NCBI RefSeq assembly: GCF_003992665.1
Contig: NZ_RZMX01000012.1
Coordinates: 100,124-164,123, forward strand
DNA: 64,000 bases
Direction: 5' to 3'
DNA from: Pelagibacterium montanilacus
Lineage (GTDB): Bacteria > Pseudomonadota > Alphaproteobacteria > Rhizobiales > Devosiaceae
Numbering within the stretch: the first letter of the stretch is position 1; the number at the start of each line of letters is the position of its first letter. This document shows positions 28,407 to 38,900 of the stretch, piece by piece. Under the pieces are notes generated by a model. The model was not told where the DNA came from and did no database searches. It worked only from the letters and a program-made list of their open reading frames with translations. Position numbers and translations under genes: made by a program.

Positions 28407-28511
28407 CTTAGAGCTCCTGTTCTGATTGAATAAGAACAGGAGCTCTAAGTCTTTGATTGGTCGCGTTTCCGAACCGGAAAAGTGTCCCCACTTGTCCTGG
28501 AAACGCTCTAG
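28407..28511 (-). repeat. Dispersed ~105 bp repeat, full inverted copy (R5)
   Basis: Same element as R4 in the opposite direction: reading the minus strand, CCTAGAGCGTTTCCAGG to TTCGGAAACGCG, AATCAAAGACTT, then AGAGCTCCTGTTCTTATT with CAATCAGAACAGGAGCTCT. Its minus-strand 5' end supplies the TAG stop of the ferredoxin gene at 28508-28510. Confidence 0.85.
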
Positions 28512-28839
28512 GCCGCTTCTTCGTCCTGCCGTGCAGACTCGGCGAGGGTCACCTTGAGACCGTCGAGATCGTCGCTCATCAGGATCTGGCAGGAGAGACG
28601 CGAATTCTCCTTTACGTCAGCGACCGTATCGAGCATGTCCTCTTCCTCATCGGTCGGCGGGTTGAGCCTGTCTTCCCAGGCCTCGTCCACATAAACGTGG
28701 CACGTTGCGCAGGCGCACGAACCGCCGCACTCGGCCTTGATGTTCAGGCCCCAGTCCCGGATCACTTCCATGACCCGCCATCCCTCGAGGGCCTCGAGTT
28801 CGTGAACCGTGCCGTTCTGGTCCGTGACGATGATTTGCA

Positions 28840-28840
<1 letters not shown>
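28508..28840 (-). CDS. [2Fe-2S] ferredoxin (adrenodoxin type)
   Basis: 110 residues. The cluster ligands are C-x5-C-x2-C in ECGGSCACATCHVYVD plus the fourth Cys in SRLSCQILM. It follows the ferredoxin-NADP reductase with a one-base overlap (TGATG), so the two are co-translated and form an electron chain from NADPH. The most likely client is the sulfite reductase encoded upstream. The stop is in repeat R5. A second ferredoxin gene lies at 34824-35144. Confidence 0.93.
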
Positions 28841-29934
<1,094 letters not shown>

Positions 29935-31227
29935 TCAAGCGTCCGCAAGCGCGCGCCGGAGGAAGGGTCGGGTCCCGACGGGCACTTCGGCCCGGGTTCC
30001 GACAGGTTGATAATACAGCGACACCTCGGCAAATGCATCGTTTTCGAGGGCCTGCCGCGTCGCGGGGTTGGCCACCACGAAGGCATCGATGCCGCACCGC
30101 CGAAGGAACGGCACCTGGTCGGCAAGAATATCGCCCACAGCCCGAACCTCGCCCTGAAATCCGAAGCGTTCGCGGACCAGCCGGGCACTGGAAAAGCCCC
30201 TCCCGTCACCGAATGCGGGGAAGCTGATCGCAACCGACGAGAACCGCGCCATGTCGGCTTCCACGTCCTCGACGCGGTGGCCCGGATCCACCCGCAGGCC
30301 GAGCGGGTGCGGGCTGGCGATGAACGCTTCCCGATGCGCTACGAAGACATCGAGGGGCACATGGGTGTAGCTGGCCTCGGCCGGATCGAGCGCCTCTACC
30401 CAATCAGTCCAGGGATCGGCCATGAACCCACCATTCTTGAACAGCCTCATCTCTTTCGTCTTGCCTGCCTGCTTTCGGGTCGGAGCGATCTGCCCGTTGA
30501 AATCGAAATGGATGCCGCATTCTCTCTTGTCCAGCCCTCGCCAGCGTCCGGCGCGGGGATCCTCACCCTCGGCCACCGCGCTGGTGCACGGAGCGCAGCC
30601 GATCGACTTGTAGCCCTGATGGTAGAGAGGATGGTCGGGCAAACCATACCGATGTTTGTACGCCTCGATATCGTCATGGGTGTAATAGGCAAGCGGATTG
30701 ACCTTGATCCGGTTGTCCGAAGTGAGCTCGAAGTGGGGCAGCACCCCGCGCTCGGCCGTCTGGAACCGCTTGCGTCCAGTCACCCATCCGCCATAGCCGG
30801 AAAGCACCTTCTCGAGCGGTTCGGTCTTGCGGATGTGGCAGCACGAGTCTGGATCGGTCTCCCACAGCTCCCCGGTCGGATCGAACCGCGCGAGATCGGC
30901 TGGATCGGGAACCACGGCGATGACGTTTGTAAGCCCCAGCTCGGCTTTGAGCTGCTCGACATACTCCAGTGTTTCGGCAAAGTGCTTGCCGGTTTCCAGG
31001 AAATAGACGGGCAGCGAGGGGTCGACGCGCGAGACGATGTGCAACAGCACCGCCGAATCCGCACCGAACGAGGACACAAGGGCCAGATCAGCCGGCAGGA
31101 TATCCTCGGCGGCCTGACGCAGGACACCCTCGGCATCCATCTCGTCGAACATTCCGTTGAGCGCGACGATGCCAAGCGCCCGCAGCTTGTCGGGGCCCTG
31201 CGAGGGGACGGGGTCAGCCATTGCCAT
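29935..31227 (-). CDS. cysH: Assimilatory APS/PAPS reductase fused to a DUF934 domain
   Basis: 430 residues. Residues ~1-258 are CysH: SSFGADSAVLLHIV, the Cys pair in DPDSCCHIRKTEPL, CxxC in GYKSIGCAPCTSAV, and the catalytic KRECGIHF. The CC plus CxxC set binds a 4Fe-4S cluster, which points to adenylylsulfate (APS) as substrate. From MRLFKNGGFMADPW on, the chain is a DUF934 protein, normally a separate gene after cysH; here the frame continues with no stop between them. The start MAMADPVPS has AAGGAGG 8 nt upstream and overlaps the sulfite reductase end by 14 bp. Confidence 0.9.
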   Translation of the reverse strand: MAMADPVPSQGPDKLRALGIVALNGMFDEMDAEGVLRQAAEDILPADLALVSSFGADSAVLLHIVSRVDPSLPVYFLETGKHFAETLEYVEQLKAELGLTNVIAVVPDPADLARFDPTGELWETDPDSCCHIRKTEPLEKVLSGYGGWVTGRKRFQTAERGVLPHFELTSDNRIKVNPLAYYTHDDIEAYKHRYGLPDHPLYHQGYKSIGCAPCTSAVAEGEDPRAGRWRGLDKRECGIHFDFNGQIAPTRKQAGKTKEMRLFKNGGFMADPWTDWVEALDPAEASYTHVPLDVFVAHREAFIASPHPLGLRVDPGHRVEDVEADMARFSSVAISFPAFGDGRGFSSARLVRERFGFQGEVRAVGDILADQVPFLRRCGIDAFVVANPATRQALENDAFAEVSLYYQPVGTRAEVPVGTRPFLRRALADA

Positions 31228-32872
31228 AAAGCGCCTCCTTGAAGGGTGCATCGCCCAGCCGCCGATACGCGGCGATGAAAGGCTCTTCGGCACTCTCGCG
31301 CTGCGCGATATAGGCATCGACCAGCCGTTCGATGGCGTCCGGCACTTCGTCGGCGACAAAGCCCGGCCCGAGGATTTTGCCGACGGCCGCATCTTCCGTC
31401 CCGTCGCCACCGACCGTGATCTGGTAAAGTTCTGTGCCCTTCTTCTCGACGCCGAGAATGCCGATATGGCCCACGTGATGGTGCCCGCATGCGTTGATGC
31501 AGCCGGAAATCTTGATCTTGAGCTTGCCGATCTCGCGCTGGCGCTCCGGATCGGCAAAGCGCCTCGAGATGTCCTGTGCGATCGGGATCGACCGGGCATT
31601 GGCAAGCGCGCAGAAGTCGAGACCCGGGCAGGTGATCGTGTCGGTGATCTCCCCGGCATTGGCCTCCGCAAGTCCCGCTTCGGCCAGTGCCTGGTAGACC
31701 GCGCGCAGCTCCGACAGCGCCACATGCGGCAGCACCAGGTTCTGCTCGTGACTGACCCTCAATTCATCGAAACTGAAACGCTCGGCAATGTCGGCAACGG
31801 CATCCATCTGCTCGGCCGTGGCGTCGCCAGGCGCCCCGCCGATGGGCTTGAGCGAGACGGTGACCGAGGTGTAGCCCTGCCGCGCGTGGGAGAACGTGTT
31901 GTTTACAAGAAAGCGCCCGAAGGCCGGGTCGAGGATCTTCTCGCGCTCGACATCGATGGAGACAACGCCGGAATCTATGAAGGCCGGCGGGGAGAAATAC
32001 GCGTCGATGCGATCGAGTTCGGTCTGGGGCAGGGTCAGAATCCCTCCCCTCACATGAGAGAACTCCTCCTCGACCTGCGCCTTGATGGTCTCGAGCCCTT
32101 CCTCATGGACGAGGATCTTGATGCGGGCCTTGTACTTGTTGTCCCGCCGTCCGTAACGATTGTAAACGCGCAGGATCGATTCCAGATAGGCTAGCAGATG
32201 CTCGTGGGGCACAAAGCCATTGATCTGCTTGCCGATCATCGGGGTCCGCCCCAGCCCGCCACCGACATAGACCGCCCAGCCGACCTGGCCGGCGCCATTA
32301 GTCTGCGCCATCAGCCCGATATCGTGAAATTTGACCGCCGCCCGGTCATTGGGTGACCCGGTGATCGCGATCTTGAACTTGCGCGGCAGGAAGGTGAATT
32401 CCGGGTGCAGGCTGGACCATTGCCGGATGATCTCGGCAATCGGCCGCGGATCGATGATCTCGTCGGCAGCAGCGCCGGCGAACTGGTCTGTGGTCACGTT
32501 GCGAATGCAGTTGCCCGAGGTCTGGATGGCGTGCATCTCGACGCTGGCAAGATCGGCGAGGATCTCCGGCACGTCGCGCAGCTTGGGCCAATTGAACTGG
32601 ATGTTCTGGCGCGTCGTGAAATGACCGTAACCCCGATCGTATTTGCGCGCGATATGGGCGAGCATCCGCATCTGGCGAGACGACAGCGTGCCATAGGGCA
32701 CGGCGACCCGCAGCATGTAGGCGTGAAGCTGCAGGTAGAGCCCGTTCATCAGCCGCAAGGGCCTGAACTGGTCCTCGGTCAGTTCGCCCGAAATGCGGCG
32801 CCTGACCTGATCGGAGAACTGGGCAACGCGCTCGGAAACGAACGCGGCGTCAAACTCGTCATATCGATACAT
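31214..32872 (-). CDS. sir: Siroheme/4Fe-4S sulfite reductase (ferredoxin-dependent type)
   Basis: 552 residues from MYRYDEFDAAF, with AGAGGA before the ATG. It has duplicated nitrite/sulfite reductase folds: FTTRQNIQFNWPKL in the first half, and siroheme-cluster ligands C-x5-C (TCPGLDFCALAN) and C-x3-C (SGCINACGHHHVGH) near residues 435 and 475. It reduces sulfite to sulfide with six electrons. Nitrite reductase is excluded mainly by context: cysG, DUF2849, cysH, DUF934. Start and end both overlap neighbours by 14 bp. Confidence 0.92.
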   Translation of the reverse strand: MYRYDEFDAAFVSERVAQFSDQVRRRISGELTEDQFRPLRLMNGLYLQLHAYMLRVAVPYGTLSSRQMRMLAHIARKYDRGYGHFTTRQNIQFNWPKLRDVPEILADLASVEMHAIQTSGNCIRNVTTDQFAGAAADEIIDPRPIAEIIRQWSSLHPEFTFLPRKFKIAITGSPNDRAAVKFHDIGLMAQTNGAGQVGWAVYVGGGLGRTPMIGKQINGFVPHEHLLAYLESILRVYNRYGRRDNKYKARIKILVHEEGLETIKAQVEEEFSHVRGGILTLPQTELDRIDAYFSPPAFIDSGVVSIDVEREKILDPAFGRFLVNNTFSHARQGYTSVTVSLKPIGGAPGDATAEQMDAVADIAERFSFDELRVSHEQNLVLPHVALSELRAVYQALAEAGLAEANAGEITDTITCPGLDFCALANARSIPIAQDISRRFADPERQREIGKLKIKISGCINACGHHHVGHIGILGVEKKGTELYQITVGGDGTEDAAVGKILGPGFVADEVPDAIERLVDAYIAQRESAEEPFIAAYRRLGDAPFKEALYGNG

Positions 32873-33173
32873 GTTCGTCCTCTGCCAGATGCTGGCGTTC
32901 GAAACGCGGAGCGGTCGGTCCGCCGGCGCGGATGCGGGCCCGCGTACGGGCCGGCACCAAGGCTCCGTCCTCAAGAACCACGTCCTCGACCTCCAGACTG
33001 ATGAGACGTCCCGTTGAGCTCGCCGCGACCCGCGCCGCCTCGAGCGCATGGGCATCGTCCTTGTCGAACTGCCGAGCGCCCTGGAGATTCTCTACCCATG
33101 CGCCGTCGGCGCCGAGATAGACCACTGCGCCCGAGAGCAGCTCGTTTGCGGTCAGAACCTGCTTGCTCATCAT
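32859..33173 (-). CDS. DUF2849 protein of the sulfur operon
   Basis: 104 residues, starting MMSKQVLTANELLSGAVVYL with GAWVENLQGARQFD following. This small family is nearly always found between cysG and the sulfite reductase in alphaproteobacteria; its function is not known. It overlaps cysG by 4 bp (ATGA) and the sulfite reductase by 14 bp, so translation of the three is tightly linked. Confidence 0.88.
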   Translation of the reverse strand: MMSKQVLTANELLSGAVVYLGADGAWVENLQGARQFDKDDAHALEAARVAASSTGRLISLEVEDVVLEDGALVPARTRARIRAGGPTAPRFERQHLAEDEHVSI

Positions 33174-34588
33174 GCCACCCTGCTTTGCTGCCGCATCAAT
33201 TCCGCCGCGCCGGCCCAATCGCCGCTGGCCACCGCCGGCCCAATGAAAATAATCGCGGGCCCCTCGGCGAACTCCGCCTGGCCCGAGGCAAGGCCAGCGA
33301 TCGTGCCCGCGTGAAGCGATTTGTCCGCCCGGCCGGCATTGACAACGACCCCGACCGGCACCTGACCCGAAAGCCCCCGGGCCATCAGATCACTCGCCAC
33401 TTTCGCGGCGATTGACTTACCCATGTAAAGCCCGAGCGTGAGCCCGGACTGGGCAAGAGCCGCCCAATGGGTCAGATCCTGGTTGTCGGCGCCATGTGCC
33501 GTTGCAAAGACGAAGCCGCTCGAAACTTTGCGCAAGGTGACTGGTGTGGCCGTATCGGCTGCCGCAGCGAGGGCAGAAGTCACGCCCGGCACGATTGCAT
33601 AATCGATCCCCGCCTTGCGCAGCGCCGCGACTTCCTCGCCCGCCCGGCCGAACACCATCGGATCGCCGGACTTGAGCCGGGCAACCTTCTTGCCCTCGCT
33701 GGCAAGCCGAACAATGAGCGTGTTGATCTGCGCCTGGCTGAAGGAATGATGCCCCTTGGCCTTGCCGACCGAAACGCGCTCGGCATCGCGGCGCCCCATT
33801 TCCACTACTGCATCCGGCACGAGCTGGTCGTGAACGATGACGTCCGCCTCCTGAAGCAGCCGCTGGGCGCGAAGGGTGAGAAGATCGACCGCACCCGGAC
33901 CGGCACCAATCAGCCAGACGACACCGGCGCCGCTCGGTTGACGCGCCGCATGCCTCGAGAGCAGCGCGTCGGCAACGGCCTCGCCCTGCCCCGACTCAAG
34001 CGCGCGTTCAAGCGCTGGCGCCGTTACAAGATCCTCGTAATAGCGCCGCCGCGATACGCCATCGGTCAGCAGACGTGAGACCTTGGCCCGCATCGATCCG
34101 GCCAGCCGGGCGATATCGCCCAGCCGCGGCGAGAGCACAGACTCGATCCTGGCGCGCACCAGCCGGGCGAGCACCGGCGCGGCTCCCTCAGACGATATCG
34201 CGATGGAAATCGGCGCCCGATCTATGATCGCCGGCGTGAAGAAATCGCAATTGCCCGGAACGTCCACCTCATTGGCGGGCACGCCGGCCAACCGAGCCAT
34301 GCGTCGCGCCCTTGCGCCAGCGGCACCGTGATCGGCCACAAAGGCCAGCGCTGCGCCGAAAAAATCGCACGGAGCTGCGTGGCGCTCAACGAGTTTCACA
34401 TCGAGCGCGGAGAAATCCGCCTCGAACTCCGGAGCGATGACCACGGTCTCGGCGCGGGTCCGCGCCGCAAGCCGCGCCTTGGCAAGCGCCTCATCGTCAC
34501 CGCCGACGATGACAATCCGGCGTCCGTCCACCTTGACCGAAACTGGAAATGTGCCGAGACCGGGCATGGCCTTCGCTCCTGGTTGCAA
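33170..34588 (-). CDS. cysG: Siroheme synthase (trifunctional CysG)
   Basis: 472 residues. Residues ~1-210 are the dehydrogenase/ferrochelatase part (GRRIVIVGGDDEALAKARLA, VPGNCDFFTPAIIDRAPISI). Residues ~220-465 are the SUMT methyltransferase (VWLIGAGPGAVDLLTLRA, RLKSGDPMVFGRAGEE, VPGVTSALAAAA). It converts uroporphyrinogen III to siroheme, the cofactor of the sulfite reductase two genes on. The first ATG is used; an ATG seven codons later (MPGLGTF) is also possible. First gene of the sulfur operon. Confidence 0.95.
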   Translation of the reverse strand: MQPGAKAMPGLGTFPVSVKVDGRRIVIVGGDDEALAKARLAARTRAETVVIAPEFEADFSALDVKLVERHAAPCDFFGAALAFVADHGAAGARARRMARLAGVPANEVDVPGNCDFFTPAIIDRAPISIAISSEGAAPVLARLVRARIESVLSPRLGDIARLAGSMRAKVSRLLTDGVSRRRYYEDLVTAPALERALESGQGEAVADALLSRHAARQPSGAGVVWLIGAGPGAVDLLTLRAQRLLQEADVIVHDQLVPDAVVEMGRRDAERVSVGKAKGHHSFSQAQINTLIVRLASEGKKVARLKSGDPMVFGRAGEEVAALRKAGIDYAIVPGVTSALAAAADTATPVTLRKVSSGFVFATAHGADNQDLTHWAALAQSGLTLGLYMGKSIAAKVASDLMARGLSGQVPVGVVVNAGRADKSLHAGTIAGLASGQAEFAEGPAIIFIGPAVASGDWAGAAELMRQQSRVA

Positions 34589-34725
34589 TTGGGCGTTCTC
34601 TTCCGGGGCGAAATGCCCACGGAGGTCATGCTGCGCCGCATGCTGTGATAGCGAACTGAGAAATAAGGGTTTTCGGCTTTACCGACAACCGCGTGCATCG
34701 AAGCGGGAGCTTTATTTCCCTGCCG

Positions 34726-34750
34726 GCAGCGCCCCTAGAACGGGCGCTGC
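34726..34750. terminator. Perfect hairpin after the second ferredoxin gene
   Basis: GCAGCGCCC, a 7 nt loop and GGGCGCTGC form a perfect 9 bp stem, 73 bp after the ferredoxin stop on the minus strand. The following minus-strand bases are A-rich rather than T-rich, so it may be an mRNA end structure rather than an intrinsic terminator. Confidence 0.4.
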
Positions 34751-34823
34751 GGACACCCCGGATACCACGCAACAAAATGCACGCTGTAGGCGTCCGAACG
34801 AAACACGACAGGCAGAATCGTGA

Positions 34824-35144
34824 TTAGCCCTGGCGGCTCGGCACCCGGAGAATGAGCCCATCGAGTTCGTCGCGTACCTTGATCTGGCACGAGAGTCGGC
34901 TGGTCGCCTGCACGTCGAATGCGAAGTCGAGCATATCCTCTTCCATGGAGGACGGCCCGCCAGTGACCCCGAACCATTCCTCGTCGATATAGACGTGGCA
35001 GGTGGCGCACGTGCAGGCACCACCACATTCGGCGACGATTCCCCTCACCCCGCTGCGAATGGCTGTCTCCATCACCGTAGACCCCGCGTCAGCCTCGACC
35101 TCTCGGCGGGTTCCGTCGGGCTCGATATAGGTGATAGTGGGCAT
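34824..35144 (-). CDS. [2Fe-2S] ferredoxin, second copy
   Basis: 106 residues. ECGGACTCATCHVYIDEEW carries C-x5-C-x2-C and SRLSCQIK the last ligand. It is closely similar in layout to the ferredoxin at 28508-28840. It sits alone upstream of cysG, with 235 bp and a hairpin between, so it may be separately regulated. Electron carrier for the sulfite reductase or for iron-sulfur assembly; the sequence cannot decide. Confidence 0.92.
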   Translation of the reverse strand: MPTITYIEPDGTRREVEADAGSTVMETAIRSGVRGIVAECGGACTCATCHVYIDEEWFGVTGGPSSMEEDMLDFAFDVQATSRLSCQIKVRDELDGLILRVPSRQG

Positions 35145-35212
35145 CTGGGCTCTCCATGAACAAAGTCAGCCCCGATATAGGAGGCCCCCCGGCGGGCGGC
35201 AAGCCGCGCGCG

Positions 35213-35593
35213 TCAGTCGACCACAAGCCGGGCGATATAGGCACACACCTCCTCGACCGCCATCGCCATGTCGGCGAGCGTCTCTTCTTCAAGCCCGCCG
35301 GTCTCGCGGAACTCGATCTCGGCGGAGCCAGCAAGATCTGCCAGCACCACGGCCCCTACTCCGGCCGATGCGCCCTTGAGCGTATGCAGGCCGATTGCCA
35401 ACTCCTCCCTATCGGTGGTGGTACGGACACGGTCGAAGTACAAGCGAACCTGCTGCTCGAACAGGCGGAGGACTTCGCACTCCAGCATGCGGTCTCCGAA
35501 CGTCTGGCGCGCAAGATGCACGAGATCGATCGGACGAGTGGTGCGATCGACCTTCTGCCTTGGGACTGCAGCGTGCCGCCGCGATAACGCCAT
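35213..35593 (-). CDS. Histidine phosphotransfer (Hpt) domain protein
   Basis: 126 residues, single Hpt domain. The phospho-accepting His is at 70 in GLHTLKGASAGVGAVVLADL (four-helix bundle signature). It would relay phosphate between a hybrid kinase and a receiver; the partners are not evident, though the unlinked cckA in this window shows that hybrid relays exist in the cell. It is not ChpT, which has a different fold. The ATG has AGGA about 8 nt upstream; a TTG nine codons earlier is less likely. Divergent from the GPR-like gene, sharing a promoter region with a CtrA box. Confidence 0.85.
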   Translation of the reverse strand: MALSRRHAAVPRQKVDRTTRPIDLVHLARQTFGDRMLECEVLRLFEQQVRLYFDRVRTTTDREELAIGLHTLKGASAGVGAVVLADLAGSAEIEFRETGGLEEETLADMAMAVEEVCAYIARLVVD

Positions 35594-35708
35594 AAGGAAA
35601 ATCCTGTGCCTGAGGGACAAACCATGCTAACGTCCCACAGGTGAAAAGAGGCTTAATCTGCGGAATAGGCTTAAGAATTCCTTTCCCGCGGCTTGAGCGG
35701 AACGCATA

Positions 35709-35723
35709 TTAACGACTTTTTAA
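35709..35723. promoter_or_regulatory. CtrA box upstream of the GPR-like gene
   Basis: TTAACGACTTTTTAA matches TTAA-N7-TTAA exactly. It lies 210 bp before the GPR-like start and 116 bp before the divergent Hpt gene. The 339 bp between these genes holds nothing else that I can identify. Confidence 0.7.
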
Positions 35724-35932
35724 TAAAGAGTTCAGCTATCGCGCGGTTCGGTGTATAAAGCCGTGTTACGAGCAGAGTGGCGGAGTGGGTTCTCGTAAAG
35801 CGGTGTTGCCGCACCGGGCAGTTTTCGGGATGGTATCCACAGCCGACAGGGTGATGACAGCGTGTCAGTCGGAACCCTCATCGGGCTTTCGTCGCAATGA
35901 GTTGGCGGCACAGAGTAAGAGTAGTAAAGCGT

Positions 35933-38900
35933 ATGGCGAACAAGTCGACCCCCCAGAAGGAAGATCCAGCAGCCCTCGCCTTCTCGGCTGTTGCAAGCGC
36001 CCTCAACGACCCCGGCGCACCGGCTCCTGAAGAGAAGCCTGCGCGCAAGGCGGAAAAAAAGGCCTCCCAGCCCAACAGCAGTGCATCGACCAACGATCGC
36101 CTGCGTGCCGCGGACAAGATCGCGTCGCGCGCAACAACGGTCGCAAACGATGACCGCGGAGCGGCGGGGGCACGCAGCTTCGGACTTGGCGCCCCCAAGC
36201 GCCCCACCAATTCCGCTCTCTGGATCGCCGCGACAGCTTCGGTTCTCTGGCTCGGCCTCGTCTACACCGTCGTCTCCATGCAGTACGGTTCGCCCGGAGG
36301 CTTTCTCGATTTCGGCCGCTCCATTGACTTCACGGTGATCGCGGCTGTCGCCGGACTGCCGGTGCTCGTCATCATGGCAGTGGGCGTCCTTATCCGCCGC
36401 GTCCACGATCTGCGCTATGCGGCCGCCACGATGGCGCAGGCCGCGATGCGCCTGAACGAACCCGAATCCACCGCGGCCCATCGCGTTGCGACGGTCGGAC
36501 AGGCTGTGCGCCGTGAGGTCAATGCGATCGGGGACGGTCTTGAACGTGCTCTTTCGCGGGCCAGCGAGCTTGAGGTGATGGTCCACAACGAGGTCACGGC
36601 CCTTGAGCGCACTTATTCGGACAACGAAACCCGCATGCGCCAGCTGGTCGAAGAACTGGCCAACCAGCGCGAAGCCGTGGTCACCAACTCCGAACGCATG
36701 CGCGAAGCCATCGCGGCTGTGCACGGGAATGTGGCGGGCGAGCTCGATCAGATCGGAACCGTGCTGACCGAGCGCCTGCGGACAGCCGGATCGGACGTTA
36801 CATCTACGCTCATGAACCGCGGCACCGAAATTGCCGACGCGATCGAAAACGCCGGTGGCGCAATTCAGACGGCGTTCGAGCGCCGCCGCAAGACCTTCGA
36901 GGAAACCCTCGACGACCGCACCTCCCAGCTCATGATGGCGCTGGAGGACGGCACCACCCGCCTCGACACCTCGCTCGCCGACCGGACCAACGAGCTTGCG
37001 CAGGCCATCGAAGGCTCGGCATCCTATCTCGACAGCACGCTGACCGAGCGGGCCGGGTCGGTCTCCCAGCTTATCGAGGAAACCGCTGCACGGGTCGACA
37101 CCACTCTGACCGAGCGGGTAACCTCGGTTACCCAGTCGATCGAACAATCGACCGCGCGCCTCGACGAAGCCCTCTGGGGTACGGCCGAAGGGCTGCAGAC
37201 GTCTCTCGACGGGCACGCCGCACGGGTGGAAACCAGTTTCTCGGGATCTTCCGAGCGCATCTCGCGTCTGTTCGATGAAAGCACCCGGGGGCTTGCAGAA
37301 ACCCTCGACAGCCGTCTCAACATAATGTCGGAAGCCGTGGACTCGCGCGTCGGCAACCTCATCGAAGCACTCGACGGACGCGTCGACTCCATCTCGCTCG
37401 CCATCGAGGACAAGGGCATCAGCCTCTCGGAGGTTCTGCGCACCTCGTCCGATTCGATCCTGGCCGAATTCACGCGGCGCAGCGATGTCGTCGGATCGAC
37501 CTTCGCGGCGCTGGGCGAACGCATGTCAAACGACATCGCCAGCCGGGGCGAAGAGGCCGAGGAAGTGCTCAGCCGCATAACCGGTCGCCTGGACGAGACC
37601 TTCGCCATTCAGTCCAACGCCATGCGCAGCCAGGTCGAGTCGCTGACCCTGGAAATCGGCGGTGCACTCGAGGAATCGGTCGAGCGAACCCGCTATACGC
37701 TCAGTGAAACGGGCGCCGAGACCATCTCGCAACTCAATGCCCGGGTCGAGGAAATCACCGGCACTCTTGATGCGAGGATCAGCCAGGCCGATTCCGTGGT
37801 CGGCACAAAGGGCGAGCGTCTGATCGCCGCGCTCGACGATCAGGCAGAGCGCTACGCCTACAGCGCCGACAAGCTTACCGCGACGATCGACGCCAAGTCG
37901 TCCGCCATCAACAGCTCGCTTGAAAACGCCAGCACACGCTTTGTCGAGATCGTGGATTCGCGCTCCGAGCAGCTTGGCGGCATCATCGATGACCGCAGCA
38001 TTCGCTTCATCGAGAACGTCGATGCCCGCGCCGGCCAGATCGGCGAAACGATCGAAAACAAGGCGGGTTTTCTCATCCAGGCCCTGGACAGCCGCACCTC
38101 GCGGTTTGCCGAACTGGTCGATGTTCGCACCGGCCTATTGGGCACCACCATCGAGGGCAAGGCCAACGCGCTGGCCGAGGCGCTCGATTCGCGCAGCGAA
38201 GGCTTCGCCGCCCTGATTGACCAGCGCACCACGCGTCTCGGCGAGACCATCGAGAACAAGGCAGGCGCCTTTAGCGAAGCGCTGGATTCCCGCAGCCTGC
38301 ATCTGGCCGAAATCCTCGACGAACGGGCCGGGCACCTGGCCTCTACGATCGACGCGCGTGCCTCATCTCTCAACAACGCGCTCGATAGCCGCAGCGCGCA
38401 GTTCGCCGAGCTGGTCCAGACCCGGACCCAGGAGCTGGGCGCCACCATCGCGGAGAGCGCGTCCGCCCTCGACGACACGCTCGTCAGCCGCAGCACACAG
38501 TTCTCCGAACTCGTGCAGTCGCGTACCGAGGAGCTGGGATCGACCATCGAGGAGCGGGCGGCCGCGCTCGACAATACGCTGGTCAGCCGCAGCGACATGT
38601 TCATCGAACTGGTCGACGTACGCACCGATCACCTCGCCTCCACGATCGAGCACCGCGCAGAGACACTCAACATCACGCTGGCCGACCGCAGCCAGGCCCT
38701 TTCCGAGATGCTCGAGACCCGCTCGACTGAGCTCGGCTCGGTCATCGACCAGCGTGCCGGTGCCCTCAATGAGGCGCTGGACAGCCGTAGCCGTAGCTTT
38801 GCCGGGCTGGTCGAAATCCGCACCAACCAGATGGCGACGACCATCGACCACAAAGCCGAGGCGCTCAATCAGGCGCTCGAAACCCGGTCCGAGCAGTTCG

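Noticed and set aside
31228..31725. N-terminal extension of the cysH frame into the sulfite reductase gene
   Set aside because: The added ~166 residues are Arg/Ser-rich and antisense-like to nothing functional; a strong AAGGAGG site marks the start at 31227.
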